Below, piece by piece: positions 59,840-64,000 of a stretch of 64,000 nucleotides of DNA. The translations under genes and the position numbers were made by a program. The stretch is from Saururus chinensis. Lineage: Eukaryota > Streptophyta > Magnoliopsida > Piperales > Saururaceae. Numbering within the stretch: the stretch's first letter is position 1; each line of letters opens with the position of its first letter. Where the stretch lies: positions 16,636,685 to 16,700,684 of the forward strand of contig CP141140.1 in NCBI GenBank assembly GCA_035235625.1, written 5' to 3'. The notes under the pieces were generated by a model, which saw nothing but the letters and a program-made list of their open reading frames with translations, was not told the DNA's origin and searched no databases.

Positions 59840-61760
59840 TTCGAAATGCCTAAAGAAAGTATTCTTGCATCGGTCGATGAAGTTGATTATAAATGACTTC
59901 CACCAATGTCTTTAACGATCGGGGAATAAAAAAAAGTGGCAAAATTCCTTGGTGTGGTAACACATAAAAAATAAAAATCACAAAAGCCGAATGTAACTAT
60001 TGTAAAGCACTTCCAAGTATTGGAGGTGAAGGTATTGGACATCTTGTCCGACATGCTAGAGCATGTTTCGCCAAGCATGACCCGAATGACCCCAAATAAG
60101 CTAGGTGTCATGAATGCCTCCTCCATCTCTCTTAGCATTTTCACTTTCAATCAAGATGTAAATCAAATGGAGCTTGTGAAGTATGTTATGCTCGCCAAAC
60201 AACCCTTCTCTTTTGTCATTGGTGAGCTTTTCGAGAACTATGTGATGCAAGCTCTTAACTCAGCATTCAACAAAATCTCACACAATATTATAAGGAAGGA
60301 CATTTTCAAACAATACAAGGAGTACAAGGTATTACTTATGAATACTCTACTTACAATTCTAGGTAAGTTTTATTTAACTTTTGATATTTAGACTAACAAC
60401 CAAGTTATAGAATATGCATGTGTTATAGTTCACTTCATAGAAGAAGAATAGAAATTACATAAGAGTAATTCATTTCAATATGATAGAATATCCTCATTCC
60501 ACCTCCATTATTGAAAATCATGGCTTTATGTTGTAAATAATTTTTCTATTAAAGGTAAAATTATGTCATTACTTTATATAATGTTTCTAATAATAATTCT
60601 AGTGCGTAACTTTTAAAATATCATTGTAATTATACTAATACAAAAGAGTCCCACTTATGTTTCATATTAGGTGTGCATGTCACATAATTAATCTATTTAT
60701 TTAAGATGGTCTAAATGTAGTTAAACCCCATATTCAATTCATTAAAAATATTTTATCACATATCACTTCTTCACTTTTTATAATCCAAAATTTAAAGAGT
60801 CGGTTAGGTTGCATAAGAAGAAATATATGAAGTTTCAATTAGATGTTCGTCATAGGTGGAATAACACTTGTTCAATGTTGAAATCATGAGAGGGATTAAA
60901 AAATTTAATACTTTGTTGGGTTAACGAAAAGATATCTCATCTTGGACGTAAGGAAGGTTATTTTTAAATTTCTACTTGTTTGATGAATTTTATATTTATT
61001 ATTTATAATGCTACTAAATATTTTTCTAGTTTACTGTTATATTTCTTTAATTATGAGACACTGTATAAAATAACTTGTGAATTTAAAAAATGTAGAAATG
61101 ATGAAACCTTTTTAGCTCTTATAAAGGAAATAGAGACAAAATTCAATAAATATTAGTATCCTATTCCTATGATGGATGGTTTAGGAGCTGTAATGAATCA
61201 TATGGTTAGACTAATTGGCATACAAATATTAAAAGATGATATACATAAAAACATGAGTACCTATACTCATAATAATTATGATCTCTATAGTAAGGCGGAA
61301 GGTACTTTGTGTACTTCATCAATTTTTATGAAATAACATATGGATCAAGATGAAATGAACCAACTTCTTCCACTTTGATTATGCCACGTGGTTCAAAAAC
61401 AATCAATACCTGGATCCTACTTCAAAAAAATAAACAAAAATATACTTCTACTACTAATGAATTAGCTATATATTTATAAAATGGTTTTGGTTATTTTTTT
61501 ACTAAGGATGAATGTAGAAATTTAAATGTTTTAAGTTGGTGGCAAACATATAGAAAGAACTATCATGGGTTATCTACCTTAGGTCATGATTTCTTACCCT
61601 CCCCCCCTAAATGTTCACAATAACATTGGAATCTATTATTCGTGCATAAGGCAGGGTGTTGGATGATAGGCAAAATCGACGAACTCCTTATAAGTTAGAA
61701 TATTAATATGTTTGAAGGATTGGTTTGATGGAGAAGAAAGTGCACAAGCTCCCAAGTTAA
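59840..61760 (+). pseudogene. hAT transposase (ricesleeper type), decayed
   Basis: A BED-type zinc finger is readable at about 59975-60075 (KITKAECNYCKALP then HLVRHARACF). The transposase start follows in another frame at 60165-60350 (LAKQPFSFVIGELFENYVMQ). The LDVRHRWNNTCSML block lies at about 60840-60885, then KFNKY and PIPMMDGLGAVMNH near 61140-61200. The C-terminal hAT dimerisation domain is at 61450-61700 (NELAIYL; LNVLSWWQTYRKNYHGLS; GRVLDDRQNR). Multiple stops and frame changes show it is dead. Its own terminal repeats were not identified; it may have mobilised the neighbouring hAT elements, but that is inference. Confidence 0.8.
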
Positions 61761-62061
61761 AAGATGAAATGCAAAAAATTTAGAAGACTTGAGAATCAAT
61801 TAGTCTACAATGTAATTTTTATTTATGTTTATGTTTATGTTTAATGTTTTAGATTATAATTGCAAATGATAAATAAGTGAGTAGGAGTCAACCTAGTTGA
61901 GACGTACTCATTCTATAATTATGCAATTCAAGACGTGGTTTGTAATTTACAAAAATAAAATAATTTTTCTATTTTTTTTAAATATTATAGGTTTATGAGC
62001 AGGGCGGGCCTACCTCACAATCGAGTGGCCAAGCCGGCCTAGTCCACTTTGCTAGGCCTAC

Positions 62062-62215
62062 TAGGGGTAGGCACTCGTCAAGTAGACCATGCTCAACTCA
62101 GCTCAAGATGGAATAGACTCAAATCAAGTTCGAACATGCCTCTGCTAGACTCGGCTCAGCTCAAATGAAACTCAAACTCAACTCATACTTAGCTCAAACT
62201 TAAACTCGAATATTG
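62062..62215 (+). mobile_element. hAT left-end fragment
   Basis: Starts taggggtaggcactcgtc and continues with 'caagttcgaacatgcc' and 'gactcggctcagctcaaat', aligned with the left end of the element at 57667. It breaks off near 62215. Confidence 0.65.
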
Positions 62216-62735
62216 GCACACCCCTTGATCCAAAACCAACTAAAGGACGTAACAATCCCTAACCCAACCTTGGATTAGATCGGAATTGCATACTTTAGCC
62301 ATCGTTTTGCTTAAAAACAACCTAGAGAATTATGTAAAAAAGGAAATTTAACTACTTTTATCATAACTATGATTAAATATCCATCTACTACAGTTACAGT
62401 ACAATGATATAACCATATGCCTCAAACTAAAAAAAAACTACCAACTAGAAATAAAACATTATCAAGTAATATAAACTTTCACAATGTTTCTTCATTTATT
62501 TCTGACTAACTATCCCTTAGGAGAAACTTATTCCCCACTCGGCATATCTTTAGTTCTTGTTTTGTTAGCAATATAAGTCATCTTGAGCACCTGTGTGACA
62601 CAATCACACTGGGATTCTCAAAACAAAACAAAACAAAGAAAGGGTGAGTATAAACTCAATAAGATTTTGAAAAACACCTTGCATTAACACCCAAACGTGT
62701 GTTTCACAATCAAGCAAATTCTTTAAGCAACCATA
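62216..62735. other. Intergenic, no gene seen
   Basis: AT-rich spacer with no recognisable coding region or repeat boundary. Confidence 0.4.
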
Positions 62736-62750
62736 ATGTGTGTATGTGTG

Positions 62751-62826
<76 letters not shown>
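62736..62826 (+). repeat. (TG)n-(TA)n microsatellite
   Basis: A TG-rich tract of about 24 bases followed by an uninterrupted TA tract to 62826. Confidence 0.95.
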
Positions 62827-62830
<4 letters not shown>

Positions 62831-62870
62831 ATATCAAAAGCCATACAAACTATATTGGTATAATTTAATC

Positions 62871-63375
62871 TAGGGGTGTTAATTAGCCGAGTTGAGCCTA
62901 GTATTGGGCTTATTCAGCTTGAACTCGAACTGCTCAAGCTAGGCTCAAATAAGCTCAAAATTTTCAACTTGAGCTCAGCTCGAATTAGAAATTCAGAGGT
63001 CGGCTCATGCTCAAGCTCGAACTACAATAAGTGAATCAATAGCTTAGGCTCGAATTAAAACAAAGTAAAATATATCTACATCTAAAGTATATGAAGTATC
63101 ACACATAGTAAGATGTTTTAAGTATTAAATAATAATAAATATGTTTCAATAAGTATTACGACTGCACCTCGAACAACTGACTATAGTTACTAGGAAAGAA
63201 GAAAACTATACCAAATGAGTTTTAGTTATAAATATCCCAAAAAGGTAGAATTATTATTTTTCTCTATTTATGTGCATATAATCACTAGAAAATGGAGAAA
63301 GTAGAAACTCATATAGGTAACATTACTATTTACTTCTTCACATATTCTTTTTTCTTTAGATACTTATGATATGCA
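62871..63375 (-). mobile_element. hAT right-end fragment, inverted
   Basis: Starts taggggtgttaattagccg and matches, as a reverse complement, about 500 bases of the right part of the 57667-59173 element (shared 'aagtatcacacata', 'gtattacgact', 'gaagaaaacta'). Similarity ends near 63375 without the opposite terminus. Confidence 0.75.
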
Positions 63376-64000
63376 TGATTTTTATACATTTTATATGCAT
63401 ATTTACCTTATTTACTAGTGTATGATTAGGTTAATTGAGGGTTAATTAGAGTTTATTTATGTTAAGATAAATATTAGTAGTGTGATTTAATTATTAGTTA
63501 ATTCGGGTGATGTTAATTGTTTAGGAGTGTATTTGAATAAAATCAGTGTTCTACATATGTCTTACATGCCTAAAATATGACTGTTTATGCATTATAGGTA
63601 ATGTATGCTTCCTGAGGCATGTAGACAATGTTTGAAAAAAGTTCATTATACTCTTGACATGCTTACAAGTGATTTGGATAACTTTTTATAGATGTGGGTA
63701 TGTTGGGAATATATATGGATATGAATAGAGAAGAAACCTATACAATAAACTGGACTGTCCAGATGTCATATTCCTGAACAAGTTTTTGGATAGAAATTGG
63801 ACAGAAAACGTCACGGTTATAGAGATTTGATTTTAGGTAAAATTGAGTACAAATTTGTGCAAATATATTAGGCATTTTAAAAACCATTTTAATTAAGTTA
63901 ATAAAGAACATGTTCAAAGTTTAAAATCAAAGAATGCAATTTTAATTAAAAAGAAGATATTTTCATGGCCACTATTCTTGAACTCGAACAAGAGAGAAAG
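63376..64000. other. Intergenic to window end, no gene seen
   Basis: AT-rich sequence without recognisable coding region; cut by the window end. Confidence 0.4.

Overview
The window is nuclear DNA of a flowering plant. The intergenic sequence is AT-rich and full of decayed transposons. The coding exons are GC-rich, as is common in monocots but not proof of one, and they carry plant introns and plant-type gene families. The species cannot be told from the sequence.

Ordinary genes are few. Two minus-strand carboxylesterase (CXE) genes at 1.5-2.5 kb and 8.15-9.18 kb are a duplicated pair. The second is intact. The first has one extra base near its start that breaks the reading frame. A decayed pentatricopeptide-repeat (PPR) gene lies at 12.1-13.3 kb. 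A thirteen-exon minus-strand gene at 25.2-34.6 kb encodes a 694-residue LisH/CTLH-CRA protein related to Arabidopsis At5g66810. A DPH4-type J-domain gene (diphthamide pathway) is at 54.5-55.0 kb, with a probable 5' UTR exon near 57.3 kb.

Most of the rest is mobile DNA: an Athila/Tat-like LTR relic (1-0.89 kb); a family of foldback MITEs, one with a perfect 9-bp target duplication; inverted-terminus elements around 9.3-12 kb; a decayed Ty3/gypsy element with both LTRs (13.4-20.6 kb) that carries a hAT insertion; another hAT element with a perfect 8-bp target duplication (23.3-24.5 kb); LINE fragments inside a CTLH intron; a gypsy gag/LTR deletion derivative in the DPH4 leader intron; and a second hAT family plus a dead hAT transposase gene at 57.7-63.4 kb.

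The most striking structure is a composite Mutator-like element spanning roughly 35.2-51.9 kb. A plus-strand gene with a DUF1985-like region and a C-terminal Ulp1-type peptidase region (36.0-39.9 kb) converges on a minus-strand MuDR-type transposase gene (51.6 to about 41.2 kb). Between them sits a tandem array with an 85-86-bp unit and an alternating 171-bp dimer. An imperfect palindrome of the form ATCGTGTTATnnATAACACGAT fills the introns of both genes and their flanks. A 4.8-kb Tekay/Del-like LTR with other repeat DNA has split the transposase gene, leaving its zinc-knuckle tail about 6.4 kb away from the body.
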